A stretch of 64,000 nt of DNA from Planctomycetota bacterium (GTDB lineage: Bacteria; Planctomycetota; UBA1135; GCA-002686595). Below are positions 8,938 through 18,070 of this stretch, one piece after another. The stretch lies in contig JABABA010000010.1 of NCBI GenBank assembly GCA_014238415.1, forward strand, positions 45,781 through 109,780, in the 5' to 3' direction. The notes beneath the pieces were generated by a model. That model made no database searches. It was not told the DNA's origin and saw only the letters and a program-made list of their open reading frames with translations. The position numbers and the translations under genes are program-made. Each line of letters starts with the position of its first letter. The first letter of the stretch is position 1.

Positions 8938-8983
8938 GGTCGCCGGTGTTGTGGACCGGGTAGTTCGTGCCCCCGTTCAGACT

Positions 8984-9017
8984 CTCAAGGAGCGCTACCG
9001 TGTGATGCTCGCTTGAG
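8984..9017. terminator. Possible terminator hairpin between converging genes
   Basis: CTCAAGGAGC (8984-8993) pairs with GCTC-G-CTTGAG (9007-9017), giving a 10-bp stem with one bulged G and a 13-nt loop. It lies between the convergent ends of the + strand pseudopilin operon and the - strand secreted protein. There is no U-tract on either side, so intrinsic termination is uncertain. Confidence 0.3.
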
Positions 9018-9043
9018 TTGCTACGGGTTACCAGCTTCGAGGG

Positions 9044-11593
9044 TTACTGGAACTGAATTGAAATCCCGTCGGTGAAATTGGAGGTGGGCATCCAGTTCAC
9101 CACATCACGATACCAGGCTTGGAAGTTCCAGGTTTCTCCTGCCTGCACCGCGTGGCTGAATGTCGGGGGCACTGGCAGGGAGGTCAGGTTGATGGTCACA
9201 TTGATGGCTCCGAAAGGGCCGGAGTTGAGCACATTGTTGCTGAATCGTCCGGTAGGGGCACCCAGGCAGAGGTTGCCCATGGCGCCGCCGGGGCCCACGA
9301 TCAATCCCTGAGTGGCGCTGCAGAGGAAGTAGCTGAACTGGTTGGCGGGCAGGTCGGTCGCCGCCAGCGTGACGTTGTTGGCTGAGGCCAGATCGCTGCC
9401 CGTGGCGTTGATTATCGCTGGCCCACCAGTGGAGTTCGATACATTCGGTGTGCAGTAGCGGGTTCCCAGCCCCGGTACTGTGCAGTCCAATTCACCCACG
9501 GTGAAGTCGTCGATGGCTGCTTCCACAATCGAGCCAGAACCAGCGTCTTCGGCAATGAACTGCACGCGAAGGTTGTTGGTGATGGCCACATGATCTCCCA
9601 TACGCAGGGTGTATTTCTCCCAACCGCCGGATGTGCCAGCGCCCGTGGGTCCCACGGTCAGGGCCAAGGTCCAACTGCTGCCGTTGTTGTTGGAAAGGGC
9701 CACCCGGAAGGTGTCCGCACCAGGAGAGGCACCAGCGGTGTTGGAGTACCACAGCCAGAAAGAGACCTCAGGATCGCTCAGACTCGAGACATTGAAGTTA
9801 GATGAGCGCAGAGTGGTGAAGCCGCCATCCACATCGTTGCTACCGACGCTGCTTCCGGGGTTGGCTTGGCCCGTGAACCAGCAGCTTACGCCGGGCTCGC
9901 TGTGGTCGTCTTCCGGTTGGGCGGCGGTCCCGTTGGGGTCGCCGCGCTCCCAGATGCCGGTGGAGGCCGTGTCTCCGGCCACACCGCCAACCCAACCGGC
10001 ATTGGTTTCCATGTCCAGGTTGACGATCTGGTTCTGGCCGTATCCAAAGACTGAGGTGTAGACCGTGGTGGGTGCCGTGCTGGGTGTCGTGTAGGTTTGT
10101 CCAGAAGTAGAGTCCGCCGCAAAGTACCAGTCCACGCTTGTACCGCAGATGCCCGTGGGCATGGCGCCGCGCCAGGTCGTGCCGCCCACGGCCTGCAGGT
10201 TCACGCTTTGCATGCCCATGCCCATGTCGAAGAACAGCCTGGGGCTTGTTGGATCCAAGGCACCGGGTACATTCTCGGTGATGTCTACATCGATGGTGGC
10301 ACCAGATGGGGCCAATATCTCGGGCGCGCCGCCTGGGATGGCAAGGACCAGATCCGGATCTCCCACATCCCAGACGAAGAAGCCTCCTTCCAGATCGCTG
10401 CCGATCACCGTGCCGCTGGCGAAATAGGGGAAGAGGCTCCAGAGGCCGTTGAAAGACGTGGGATCGCCGCTTTGATACGTGTCGAAGTAACCAACCTCCG
10501 GCGGGTTGGTGGCGCTTTGGTTCAGGTCAAAAATGCGCATGCCACTGGTGTAGTTGGCTGCGTACAACAGGCCACCCTTCGTGTAGCAGTTGTGGGTGAT
10601 CGCCAGATTCCCGTTGTTGAACGAGGTCACATAGAAAGCACTGTCCGGGTTGGCCACGTTGATCACATAGATGGTCGAGGGCAGTACGCCGTTCTCATCG
10701 AGTTCGTCGCCCATGTAGAAGAACTGGCGGTCCTCGCTCAGCCAGCCCTGGTGGCTGTAGGCGCTGTTTGGCCAGTAGACCTGACTGATGACAATGGGGT
10801 TGGACTTGTTGGTCACATCCACGATGGTCAGTCCCGTGTCTCCTGAGCCCCCACTCAAGCCGGCGCAGCAATAGGCGATCTGGCGTCCGGCATTGGGCCC
10901 TGTGGTGTAGGTCACGATCTGGGCGTCGTGCACATAGCGCGTACTCCAACTGCCCACAAACTGGGGGTTGCTTGGGTTGGCCAGGCTGTACATGCGCAGG
11001 CCATTGCTGCCGCCGCCGCAGCGGTAGAGGTAACCCGAATCCTCGTCAATGGCCACATTGTGGCTGTTGGCGGTGCTCACATCATCGATGGTGTTGACCA
11101 GGCTGACTGTGCCGTTGTCGATGTTCGCCATGCTGATCACCTGGATGCCTCCGGCGCCCTCGGTGACCGAGTAGGCCATGTTGCCGTAGACCTTGATGTC
11201 GCGCCAGAGACTGTCGTTGCCGTCGATCCAGTCGATCAGTTGGGTGGCGGTGGGGTTGGTGACCTCGAAGAAGGCCGTGCCGCTTGAGGTGCCCATGATC
11301 CCGTACTCGCGGCCGCTGGGACTGGTGTAGCCCCAGCAGTCGTTGCCTGAGTTTGCGTTGTCGATTTGGTTCAGGGGAAACCAGGCTTGCAAGGTCACCC
11401 CTTGGGAATCAAAGCCTGCGCCGGGCATGTTAGCAGTCGTGTTGCCTCCACTCGGGGCAAGGCTGGGGCTGTTGCGCCAGATGGGGCCCTGCACCGGAAC
11501 TTTGCGACTCAGGATCTTGGGATCATCATCGTGCAGTGCAATCGCGCCGGTGGAAAGCAGAAGGGCGCAAGAGGTCAGGAGCAGGCTTTTCAT
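9044..11593 (-). CDS. Secreted choice-of-anchor-B (LVIVD-repeat) multidomain protein
   Basis: An 849-aa exported protein with signal peptide MKSLLLTSCALLLSTGAIA. Residues about 55-425 form the choice-of-anchor-B/LVIVD region, recognisable from TIVDVTNKSNPIVISQVYW, YSHQGWLSED, FYMGDELDENG and TSGMRIFDL. A short beta domain follows (about 430-510), then a MAM/concanavalin-like segment with a Gly/Asp-rich core (about 520-690). The last 150 residues start at YCTPNVSNSTG and end WNFQAWYRDVV..FTDGISIQF, which looks like a recurring C-terminal module of planctomycete exported proteins (from memory). Function is unknown; family members are surface or extracellular proteins. It is monocistronic, with about 130 bp before the next gene. 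Confidence 0.8.
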   Translation of the reverse strand: MKSLLLTSCALLLSTGAIALHDDDPKILSRKVPVQGPIWRNSPSLAPSGGNTTANMPGAGFDSQGVTLQAWFPLNQIDNANSGNDCWGYTSPSGREYGIMGTSSGTAFFEVTNPTATQLIDWIDGNDSLWRDIKVYGNMAYSVTEGAGGIQVISMANIDNGTVSLVNTIDDVSTANSHNVAIDEDSGYLYRCGGGSNGLRMYSLANPSNPQFVGSWSTRYVHDAQIVTYTTGPNAGRQIAYCCAGLSGGSGDTGLTIVDVTNKSNPIVISQVYWPNSAYSHQGWLSEDRQFFYMGDELDENGVLPSTIYVINVANPDSAFYVTSFNNGNLAITHNCYTKGGLLYAANYTSGMRIFDLNQSATNPPEVGYFDTYQSGDPTSFNGLWSLFPYFASGTVIGSDLEGGFFVWDVGDPDLVLAIPGGAPEILAPSGATIDVDITENVPGALDPTSPRLFFDMGMGMQSVNLQAVGGTTWRGAMPTGICGTSVDWYFAADSTSGQTYTTPSTAPTTVYTSVFGYGQNQIVNLDMETNAGWVGGVAGDTASTGIWERGDPNGTAAQPEDDHSEPGVSCWFTGQANPGSSVGSNDVDGGFTTLRSSNFNVSSLSDPEVSFWLWYSNTAGASPGADTFRVALSNNNGSSWTLALTVGPTGAGTSGGWEKYTLRMGDHVAITNNLRVQFIAEDAGSGSIVEAAIDDFTVGELDCTVPGLGTRYCTPNVSNSTGGPAIINATGSDLASANNVTLAATDLPANQFSYFLCSATQGLIVGPGGAMGNLCLGAPTGRFSNNVLNSGPFGAINVTINLTSLPVPPTFSHAVQAGETWNFQAWYRDVVNWMPTSNFTDGISIQFQ

Positions 11594-11724
11594 GGGGAAG
11601 GGCAGGGTTTGGGGGGAATCGTCAGATTCAAGTCTATCCCCCTGGATGCAGGCAAGTGGTCTAGATCATGTCCGGGGAGTATCCTTGGGGCACGGCCGCC
11701 ACGGTCAGCGGGCCCATGGGAAGT

Positions 11725-12936
11725 TCAGCGGTCTTGATCTCGGAACGGTGCAGTGGGGGCCTGGGTCAGCTCCACTGGCAGGTCGTCGCCCTCAAGGGCC
11801 AAGAGAAAGGCCTCCAAGGCCTCCAGGGACGCTTGATCTAGACGCAGGGGCCTTAGCAATTGTTCCTGATGATGGCTTCGTAGATCCTGGTCTTCGAGGG
11901 TGTTGTAGAACTTCAAAACGCTCGGCAGGTCGGGAAACTGGCCTTGGTGCCCGTAGGGAGCGCGGCGCGCTAAATTGCGCAGGGTTGGGGTGCGAAACTC
12001 GCCATAGGATTCGGAGGTCTGTATCAGGGCGCGGACCCGCTGGGCTGCTTCGCCATTGGGATCATCGCTGTGGGGACCTGCTGCGTTGAAGGGGCTCGCT
12101 TGTACCAGTTCTGCGCCGCGGTAGCGGCCTGGATCATCCCGGGGTCCGTCCGCATGAGCGGGGAGCTGGTTGTTGTGAAATTCCAGATCGCTGAAGGTGG
12201 GACCCAGGTGGCAGAGGGTGCAGCGTCCAGGGCCCAGGAAAATGCGTAGCCCGCTCATTTGCTCATCATTCATGGCCTCAGCGTCGCCCTCGGGCAGATC
12301 GAGCGTTGCGCGGACCCAACGGTCGAAAGGCGATTCATTTCGTATCAAGAGACGTTCGTATGCGGCAATGGCCTTGCCCAGCTGAACGAAGAGGGCGTCC
12401 ACATCTTCGGGCAATTCGCCGAAGGCATCCTGATGAGCCCGTCGGAGGTCCGGGTCCTGACGAACCAGGGCTGCGATGGAGTCTCTGTCTCCGGCCATCT
12501 CCACCACGTTTTCCATGGGACCCAGGGCCTGCATCCAGAGGCTGTCTGCCCGTCCGCCCCAGCCGAGCCAGCGCTGGTAGGCCGCTCCGATCACCGTAGG
12601 TGCGTGGCGTTCTCCAAGGCCACGGCCCAGGGCGATGGAGCGCGGGTCCGAGAATCCGTGGTCCGGGTCGTGGCAGGTGGCGCAGGAGACCTTGCCGTCT
12701 CCTGAAAGGCGCTTGTCGAAGAACAACCACTGACCGTAATGGGCCGCGGCGGGATCATCCGCGACCCGGTTGGTGGGGTCGGGCGGAAGCGGGGGTAGCG
12801 GACCAAGGCGGCGCAACAGTTCCAGTGGCCAGGCTTGGTCCTCCTTCGGTTCATTGCCAGGCCCGCAGGAGATCAATGAGAATCCTATGCCCAATCCAAG
12901 GGCGAGGGAGAGCCAGCAACGAAGAGCGATGCTCAT
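11725..12936 (-). CDS. MauG/CcpA-family di-heme cytochrome c peroxidase-like lipoprotein
   Basis: A 403-aa exported lipoprotein (lipobox LISC, Cys24). Two c-type heme motifs are visible: CATCH (85-89) and CTLCH (239-243). The family segments FFDKRLSGDGKVSC, HAPTVIGAAY and FRTPTLRNLARRAPYGHQG (H330) are present. The C-terminal third contains no methionine, so the axial Met used by classical CcpA peroxidases for the electron-transfer heme is missing. Y344 in KFYNT is a candidate Tyr ligand of MauG type. It starts 5 bp after the YtkA-like gene, so the two are probably co-transcribed. Substrate could be H2O2 or a partner protein. Confidence 0.85.
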   Translation of the reverse strand: MSIALRCWLSLALGLGIGFSLISCGPGNEPKEDQAWPLELLRRLGPLPPLPPDPTNRVADDPAAAHYGQWLFFDKRLSGDGKVSCATCHDPDHGFSDPRSIALGRGLGERHAPTVIGAAYQRWLGWGGRADSLWMQALGPMENVVEMAGDRDSIAALVRQDPDLRRAHQDAFGELPEDVDALFVQLGKAIAAYERLLIRNESPFDRWVRATLDLPEGDAEAMNDEQMSGLRIFLGPGRCTLCHLGPTFSDLEFHNNQLPAHADGPRDDPGRYRGAELVQASPFNAAGPHSDDPNGEAAQRVRALIQTSESYGEFRTPTLRNLARRAPYGHQGQFPDLPSVLKFYNTLEDQDLRSHHQEQLLRPLRLDQASLEALEAFLLALEGDDLPVELTQAPTAPFRDQDR

Positions 12937-12941
12937 GGGAT

Positions 12942-13415
12942 CTAGAAAACCCTGAAAGAAAGTTGCGCGCGCTCGGTCACATGGCCTTGGGTGTGGTCCA
13001 CATAGATCTCCCAGATTCCCGGCATATGAAACAAGAGCGGCGTAGCTTCGATCCAGCCCTCGTCTTGACTGAGCACAGGGGCCACCTTCATACCGTGACC
13101 GTGTTCAGGCATGTCAGCGTCCAAGGTGATGTGTTCGAGGGAATCATCCAAGGGCTGGCCGCTTGCGTCGAGCAGGCGGAATCGTAGGGAGAAGTCCTTG
13201 TTGAGTGGGATCGGGTGGGGGCTGGTGATCAGTTCCAGTTGGAATCCCTGTGCATTGGCGTTGGCTTTCAGGGTGGAGGATCGCTGGGCCTCGTCCGTAG
13301 GAGTCTGTCCGGCGGGGCTTTGTCCCTTGGGGTCCTGCTCCTTGTCATTGCAAGCCCCAAACCAAAGACAATTGAGCACCAGGCATGCACTCAAGATGCG
13401 TGTGCTGTGCCTCAT
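12942..13415 (-). CDS. YtkA/FixH-like lipoprotein
   Basis: A 157-aa lipoprotein with a clear signal and lipobox (LWFGAC, Cys22). A low-complexity linker (about 25-50) leads to one immunoglobulin-like domain. The segment TLDADMPEHGHGMKVAP, then WIEATPLLFHMPGIWEIYV, matches YtkA/FixH-like domains, in which MPxHGHGM is characteristic. Met and His residues in that motif could bind a metal, but this is speculative. It overlaps the NHL gene by ATGA and precedes the di-heme gene by 5 bp, so the three are one operon. Confidence 0.75.
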   Translation of the reverse strand: MRHSTRILSACLVLNCLWFGACNDKEQDPKGQSPAGQTPTDEAQRSSTLKANANAQGFQLELITSPHPIPLNKDFSLRFRLLDASGQPLDDSLEHITLDADMPEHGHGMKVAPVLSQDEGWIEATPLLFHMPGIWEIYVDHTQGHVTERAQLSFRVF

Positions 13416-15295
13416 CGTTTCCTTCCCTGTTCGTCGTAGAGCTCAGGCTTCATGGCGGGTCGCACGTGCAGCTTGGATCCATAGGCCCGTACGAATTCTC
13501 CGTCCGGCGTGAACACCATGCAACGGTGGTTGCTGTGGTCCACCACGGTCAGGTTGCCGTTCTGGCCGATGGATACCCCGCGTGGTCCCAGCAGCCCTTC
13601 AGGGCCAAGACCCTCCGTGCCAATGGAGAGGTCAAGGGTCCCGTAGGAATCAAAACGCAGTACCCGATTAGCTGCCCGGTCGCTGACAAAAATGCGTCCC
13701 TGGGCATCAGAGCAAATGCCATCGGGCCGCCGAAGGGCACCCAGTCCTCGATTGCCGCGACTCTTGCCATTGATCGGATCGAGTCCCACAATGCGGCCCT
13801 GCCAGGCATCGCTGACCCAGAGGGTTCCCGCAGGGTCAAAGCACAGGTCCATGGGTTTCAGCAACACGCCCGCGCCCAGCACCTGGACGCAGTTTCCGGC
13901 CGGATCGATCACAAGTATGCAGCGATTGGCTTCGTCGATCACATAGGTCTTGTCCTCTCGCCGACAGATCGCCGTTGGGCGCGGGTCGTGGAAGACCGAG
14001 ATGCTCCCTAATTCGCGATCCAAGGCCCTTAGATCCACGCGGCGAATCCAGGCGGCTGCTCCCAGGTGCTGGTTCAGGGGCGCTGTGGGGTCGATGCGTA
14101 GGAGAACCTGATCCATGATCCCCGCACTGGGGTCCGTGATCCAGGCCATTCGCGTTTCCATGTCGAGCCAGATTCCAGAGGGGTGAGCCCAACGTCCGAG
14201 AACGTGCCCCCGGCGACCAAAGCTGGTCAGTTCGATAGGTGCTTCTTCACGGCGCCTGTCGTGCAGCAACACCGATTGGGTTTCTGGTTCCACAAGCAAC
14301 ATCCAATTGCCAGCGGCGCGAATCGCTGGGCCGTAGTGGGCTGCGGCCTGGGGAGTGGTACGGCGCAGGTTATCGATGGGGGGCTCGGCACCCATGGCGC
14401 GGCTAAAGACCTGCACCCGGCCATCCAAGGGCTCCGCCACTGCCATGCGCGTGCCATCATGGGAGACCGCCAGAGCGCTGGGGTAGTGCAAGAGTCCCTC
14501 TCCCTCACGGGGCCAGATCGCGTGCATGCCCACCGTGTAAAGCAGGTCGCCCCCTTCGGTGTGCACGCTGATGCGATGGTTGTCCCGGTCGGCAACAAAG
14601 ATCCTGTGGTTCCACCAGGCGATGCCTGATGGCGCAGCCAGGAGGCCGCGAAAGGCGCCGTAGTCCCCAAACCCTCCTGCATAGTTGCCATCCGGATCAA
14701 AGTGCTCTACACGGGCACGGGCGGCATCGCTGATCCAGATTCCTCCCTCGTCATCCAAGCAGGCCCCGGTGGGTTCGCCCAAGAGGTCCGCGCCCAACTC
14801 CAATCGCTTGCTGCCGTGCAAGACAATGACACGCCCGCCAAGCGGGTCAGTCACCACCAATCGTCCTTCGCGCGCGTCCAGTGCGCCGGGCTGGCAGAAG
14901 CCCTCAGGCCCCTGCAAAATCGTATCCGCATCACGCCAGGTATCCACGCCGATCGCCATCACCCGGCGTTGGGCCGGGTCGCTGACATACAGTCGCGTGT
15001 CTGCAGCCACTCCCATGGGAGCCAGCCAAGGGGTTTTGGATTCCAGTCGCGTGCCGGGGGTGCCGCTGCTCGAAAAGAGGGAGAGGCGACCGCTGTCGGC
15101 TTCCACCACCCAAAGGGAACCACTGGGTGTGAAATCCAAGGCCACCGGCCCCTCTAGATTGGAAATCGTGTGCAGCCAGGCACCCAGATGGGTCGCCTCT
15201 CCCGTCTGAGCCAGGACCGGGAGGGTCAAGAAGACGCCGACCAGGGGTTGTAGCCAAGGTCGGGCGTGGCTGAACAAGACGGGGGACGGAATCAC
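13412..15295 (-). CDS. Secreted NHL-repeat beta-propeller protein
   Basis: About 627 aa of NHL/SMP-30-type beta-propeller repeats, for example PVALDFTPSGSLWVVE, PSGIAWWNHRIFVADRDN, PDGICSDAQGRIFVSDRAAN and PRGVSIGQNGNLTVVDHSNH. I place the start at GTG 15295, which gives a good signal peptide (M-IPSPVLFSHARPWLQ then a hydrophobic core ending LPVLAQ). The frame is open to GTG 15328, adding 11 residues. NHL propellers bind proteins, nucleic acids or sugars; the ligand is unknown. Its end overlaps the YtkA-like lipoprotein by 4 bp. It diverges from the gene at 15407. Confidence 0.8.
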   Translation of the reverse strand: MIPSPVLFSHARPWLQPLVGVFLTLPVLAQTGEATHLGAWLHTISNLEGPVALDFTPSGSLWVVEADSGRLSLFSSSGTPGTRLESKTPWLAPMGVAADTRLYVSDPAQRRVMAIGVDTWRDADTILQGPEGFCQPGALDAREGRLVVTDPLGGRVIVLHGSKRLELGADLLGEPTGACLDDEGGIWISDAARARVEHFDPDGNYAGGFGDYGAFRGLLAAPSGIAWWNHRIFVADRDNHRISVHTEGGDLLYTVGMHAIWPREGEGLLHYPSALAVSHDGTRMAVAEPLDGRVQVFSRAMGAEPPIDNLRRTTPQAAAHYGPAIRAAGNWMLLVEPETQSVLLHDRRREEAPIELTSFGRRGHVLGRWAHPSGIWLDMETRMAWITDPSAGIMDQVLLRIDPTAPLNQHLGAAAWIRRVDLRALDRELGSISVFHDPRPTAICRREDKTYVIDEANRCILVIDPAGNCVQVLGAGVLLKPMDLCFDPAGTLWVSDAWQGRIVGLDPINGKSRGNRGLGALRRPDGICSDAQGRIFVSDRAANRVLRFDSYGTLDLSIGTEGLGPEGLLGPRGVSIGQNGNLTVVDHSNHRCMVFTPDGEFVRAYGSKLHVRPAMKPELYDEQGRKR

Positions 15296-15406
15296 GGATC
15301 CTATTGTGCCTTTGGAGAGGGGCCCCACAAGGGTTCAGGGCCGTCCACCAAGAAGATTCAGGAGAAGCGTGAATCGACCTCTTTGGTTTTCTAGCGTTGA
15401 GGGTAG

Positions 15407-16228
15407 ATGGAGCTTTCCCCCAGCAAGGAGGTAACAGAGGTCGTTCGCCGGTGGTCGCGCAATACGACTCTGGAGGAACTCAGGGAGCGCGGCGTGGAGA
15501 ATTTGCGCACGGTGAGCATGAGCCGCGTGGCCAGCCTGATTGAAAAGGCGGTCAACCGTGCCTTGTTGGAACGCACTCTGGGGGATCCCTCTGATTTGGG
15601 GGACGCTTTTTCTCGTTCCGCACGGGATGCCTTTGTTGAGTTGGTGCAGGAGCAAGGGGTAGGCAGTTGTGTTGAACAGGCTGAAGATGACATCAGCAAG
15701 CTCACAAGCGGGTCCATGGATGATGCGGCGGGGCCTGCTCTCGCACGGCTCAAGCAGGATCTGCGCGAGCGCCGCAGAGTGCTGGTCGAGGAGCAGGAGC
15801 GCCTGACCAATGAAGTGGGCCAGGAGGGCCCCGGTGACCGGGAGTTGCAGGTCAGCTTGACCCGTCTCTTCAAGGCCTGGGGTGGTAATCCGGACAGGCT
15901 ATCGCCTTTGGAGGCTGAAGTCGTTCGCGTGGGCGTTGCGGCTCTGCAGCGGGAACGCCAGCGCGGTCAGCAGGCATTGCTGGACGAGAACCATCGCGTT
16001 GTTGATCGGCTTGAGCAGCGGGTACGCAAGCTCTCGCGCACATTGGAGGTGACTCGTGAGGAACTGGAACTGGCCCTGGAGAGACCCTCCGCGGAACTGG
16101 AACCTTCCTTCTTGCCGCGTGGGATGCAGGTCCTGCCGACTACGGAGCCTCCCGATGAGAACAAGCGAGCGCTCTTGTCTGCGATTTTCGAAGCCAATGT
16201 GGAGTTGCGCGCGGCCCTCGACTCTTGA
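15407..16228 (+). CDS. Unrecognised coiled-coil protein
   Basis: A 273-aa soluble, charged protein without signal peptide or membrane segment. GAGGGTAG before ATG 15407 gives a good Shine-Dalgarno. The N-terminal 60 residues (VVRRWSRNTTLEELRERG, then MSRVASLIEKAVNRAL) look like a small helical domain. Residues about 105-140 and 180-225 have strong heptad character (RERRRVLVEEQERL; RLEQRVRKLSRTLEVTREEL). I do not recognise the family. It stands alone on the + strand between two minus-strand operons, converging with the toroid-fold gene whose end is 19 bp away. Confidence 0.75.
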   Translation: MELSPSKEVTEVVRRWSRNTTLEELRERGVENLRTVSMSRVASLIEKAVNRALLERTLGDPSDLGDAFSRSARDAFVELVQEQGVGSCVEQAEDDISKLTSGSMDDAAGPALARLKQDLRERRRVLVEEQERLTNEVGQEGPGDRELQVSLTRLFKAWGGNPDRLSPLEAEVVRVGVAALQRERQRGQQALLDENHRVVDRLEQRVRKLSRTLEVTREELELALERPSAELEPSFLPRGMQVLPTTEPPDENKRALLSAIFEANVELRAALDS

Positions 16229-16246
16229 GTCCAACGTTGGACTGGT

Positions 16247-17485
16247 TCAACGCCGAAAGATCGGCAGCATTCCTTCGGGCACAGACAGGAAAAGGCAGTT
16301 CACGGCGGTGGCGTAGGTGATTCCATAACGGCCAGTGACCTTTTCTCCACGCCCATCTTCGCGTACATCCTGCCATCCTCCGTCCGAGCGTTGGTCAGCG
16401 AGGACCTTGCGGACCTCGGATCTGGCCCATCGTCTGAAGTGCTTTGGGTCGGGGTGCTGCCAAAGGGCTTGGGCCAGATAGAGCCTCTCATAGAAGGGGA
16501 AAGCCGGACTCTTGCGAGCTGATTGAGTGGGGTCCACCAGTTTGCGCGCTTCCAGTTCACGCCAGATCGAGTCGTAGCCCCGGTCGATGGCCTGTCCTTC
16601 ATAAACGCCTGTGGCATGCAGGGTCGCGAGGCAAGCAGCGGTCAACGCCACCGAGGTTTGTGGATGGGTCTTGGAGTAGCGAAAGCCGCCGGTCTCATCC
16701 TGCAGACTCTTGACGTACTCGATTGCGTGGCCAACCACTTTGGGTTTGATGCGCAGTCCCGCGTTGCGCGCTCCGCGCAGGGCCTGCACCAGGCACACCG
16801 TCACCGAACCCTCCTGTTCTGCCGTGCGGCCGGGACCGTAGTACCAGCCTCCGTCCGGACCCTGCATGATCTCGATGTGTCGCACGGCTGCGGAGAGGGC
16901 CTGGTCGATTCGCTTGCCAAGCGGACTGCGCGGAGACAGGGAGTGCGCCTGGGAAAGGGCCAGGGTCGCCAGTCCGTGGCCATGGGCTCTTGACTGACGG
17001 TCTTCGGCGGCGCTTATCCAGCCAGGATTGGATTCCGTGATCGGAGCCTGGTGGGTCAGGAGGTACTCAAGAGCGCGCACCAACTCCGCTGCATGGGGAC
17101 CCCTTGTGGGTGTCGATCCGCCAGCCATGTAGGCCAGGGCGCCCAGGGCCGTGACCCCGATGGGGGACTCTTGTTCTCCGTGTGGTACAGGTAGGGAGCC
17201 ATCGCGTACGAGAGCCTGTCGCGCTGCAAGAAAGTCCAGACCCCGTGTGATGGATGCGCGGATTTCAGCAAGAGTCTTTTGTTCTCCTTTCGCTGGTGGG
17301 TCCTGGGAATAGTGCGCGAGGGGCTTTACTTCCCAAGTGGGGGGGAGGAAGGCGGTACCCCGCTCTTCCAGAATCTTCTCTATAGGTTGACTCCAACCCA
17401 GGCAGGGCAACAGCAGCAGTAATCCGAGCCCACTCATGCAGCGTGCGAGGTACTCACCAGGACTCGCTGTGTTCTTGTTGCACAT
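16247..17485 (-). CDS. Exported squalene-cyclase/prenyltransferase-fold (alpha/alpha-toroid) protein
   Basis: A 412-aa protein starting at ATG 17485 (MCNKNTASPGEYL) with a signal-like segment ending LPCLGWSQ. The rest is built of the repeat that gives the alpha/alpha toroid of terpene cyclases, prenyltransferases and thioester-domain proteins: TRGLDFLAARQ, GVTALGALAYMAGG, MQGPDGGWYYGPG, QDETGGFRYSK, QRSDGGWQD. It ends YATAVNCLFLSVP..LPIFRR, closely resembling the end of the protein at 24191-25318, so the two are paralogs. No DxDD cyclase motif is evident, so hopanoid synthesis is unlikely. It is the last gene of the long minus-strand block. Confidence 0.75.
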   Translation of the reverse strand: MCNKNTASPGEYLARCMSGLGLLLLLPCLGWSQPIEKILEERGTAFLPPTWEVKPLAHYSQDPPAKGEQKTLAEIRASITRGLDFLAARQALVRDGSLPVPHGEQESPIGVTALGALAYMAGGSTPTRGPHAAELVRALEYLLTHQAPITESNPGWISAAEDRQSRAHGHGLATLALSQAHSLSPRSPLGKRIDQALSAAVRHIEIMQGPDGGWYYGPGRTAEQEGSVTVCLVQALRGARNAGLRIKPKVVGHAIEYVKSLQDETGGFRYSKTHPQTSVALTAACLATLHATGVYEGQAIDRGYDSIWRELEARKLVDPTQSARKSPAFPFYERLYLAQALWQHPDPKHFRRWARSEVRKVLADQRSDGGWQDVREDGRGEKVTGRYGITYATAVNCLFLSVPEGMLPIFRR

Positions 17486-17489
17486 GGGA

Positions 17490-18062
17490 CTAGGACAGAT
17501 TGCTGAAGGCTGCATGGTAGCGCACTTTCCCAGATTTCTCCTTGAGGGCTCCCGGTTCCAGCTCGAGGGCCATGAATAGCTCGGCAGGAACATCGTATTC
17601 GCTGTCGATGCCAAGCTCACCTGCTGGGCGGAAGCCAAAGCGTGGATAGAAACCTGGGTGGCCAAGGACCACCGCAAGCGCGAATTTCCCTCGTTTGCAG
17701 TGCTCCAAACCGGCCTCAACGAGGGCTGTGCCGATTCCCTGGCGTTGGCGCCTGGGTGTCACCGCCATTGGGGCGAGCCCCAGGGCCCTGGTCTTCGGAT
17801 GGCCACTGAGAGAAACGGGCGAGAACATGATGTGACCAATGATCGATCCCTTGTCCTCGGCAACCAGCGAGATGTGCGGCGCAGCCTGCTCCCGTAGGAG
17901 GTCGACCAGGTCTGCTTCGGCCCCTGTTTCAAAGGCCGAACAGTTGACTGCATGCACAGCGCGCCGGTCCCGTTCTTTCTCCAGGCGAATCTGCACAAGA
18001 GGGTCCAGGTGGCAGGCTTGGGGAATTCTTCGCAGGGGCCGTTCAAGTCGCCCGGCATCCAA
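17490..18062 (-). CDS. GNAT-family N-acetyltransferase (YhbS-like)
   Basis: A GNAT fold protein of up to 190 aa. The acetyl-CoA loop is RRQRQGIGTALVEAG, preceded by the strand ALGLAPMAVTP; GHPGFYPRFGFRPA is typical of the YhbS-like subgroup. The start is uncertain: TTG 18062 gives 190 aa, but GTG 17996 (VQIRLEKERDRRAVHAV) matches the usual family N-terminus better. The acceptor substrate is unknown. It sits 4 bp from the downstream toroid gene and 8 bp from the upstream acidic protein, so it is co-transcribed with the envelope block, although it could be a passenger. Confidence 0.8.
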   Translation of the reverse strand: MDAGRLERPLRRIPQACHLDPLVQIRLEKERDRRAVHAVNCSAFETGAEADLVDLLREQAAPHISLVAEDKGSIIGHIMFSPVSLSGHPKTRALGLAPMAVTPRRQRQGIGTALVEAGLEHCKRGKFALAVVLGHPGFYPRFGFRPAGELGIDSEYDVPAELFMALELEPGALKEKSGKVRYHAAFSNLS

Positions 18063-18070
18063 TCCGGGCC

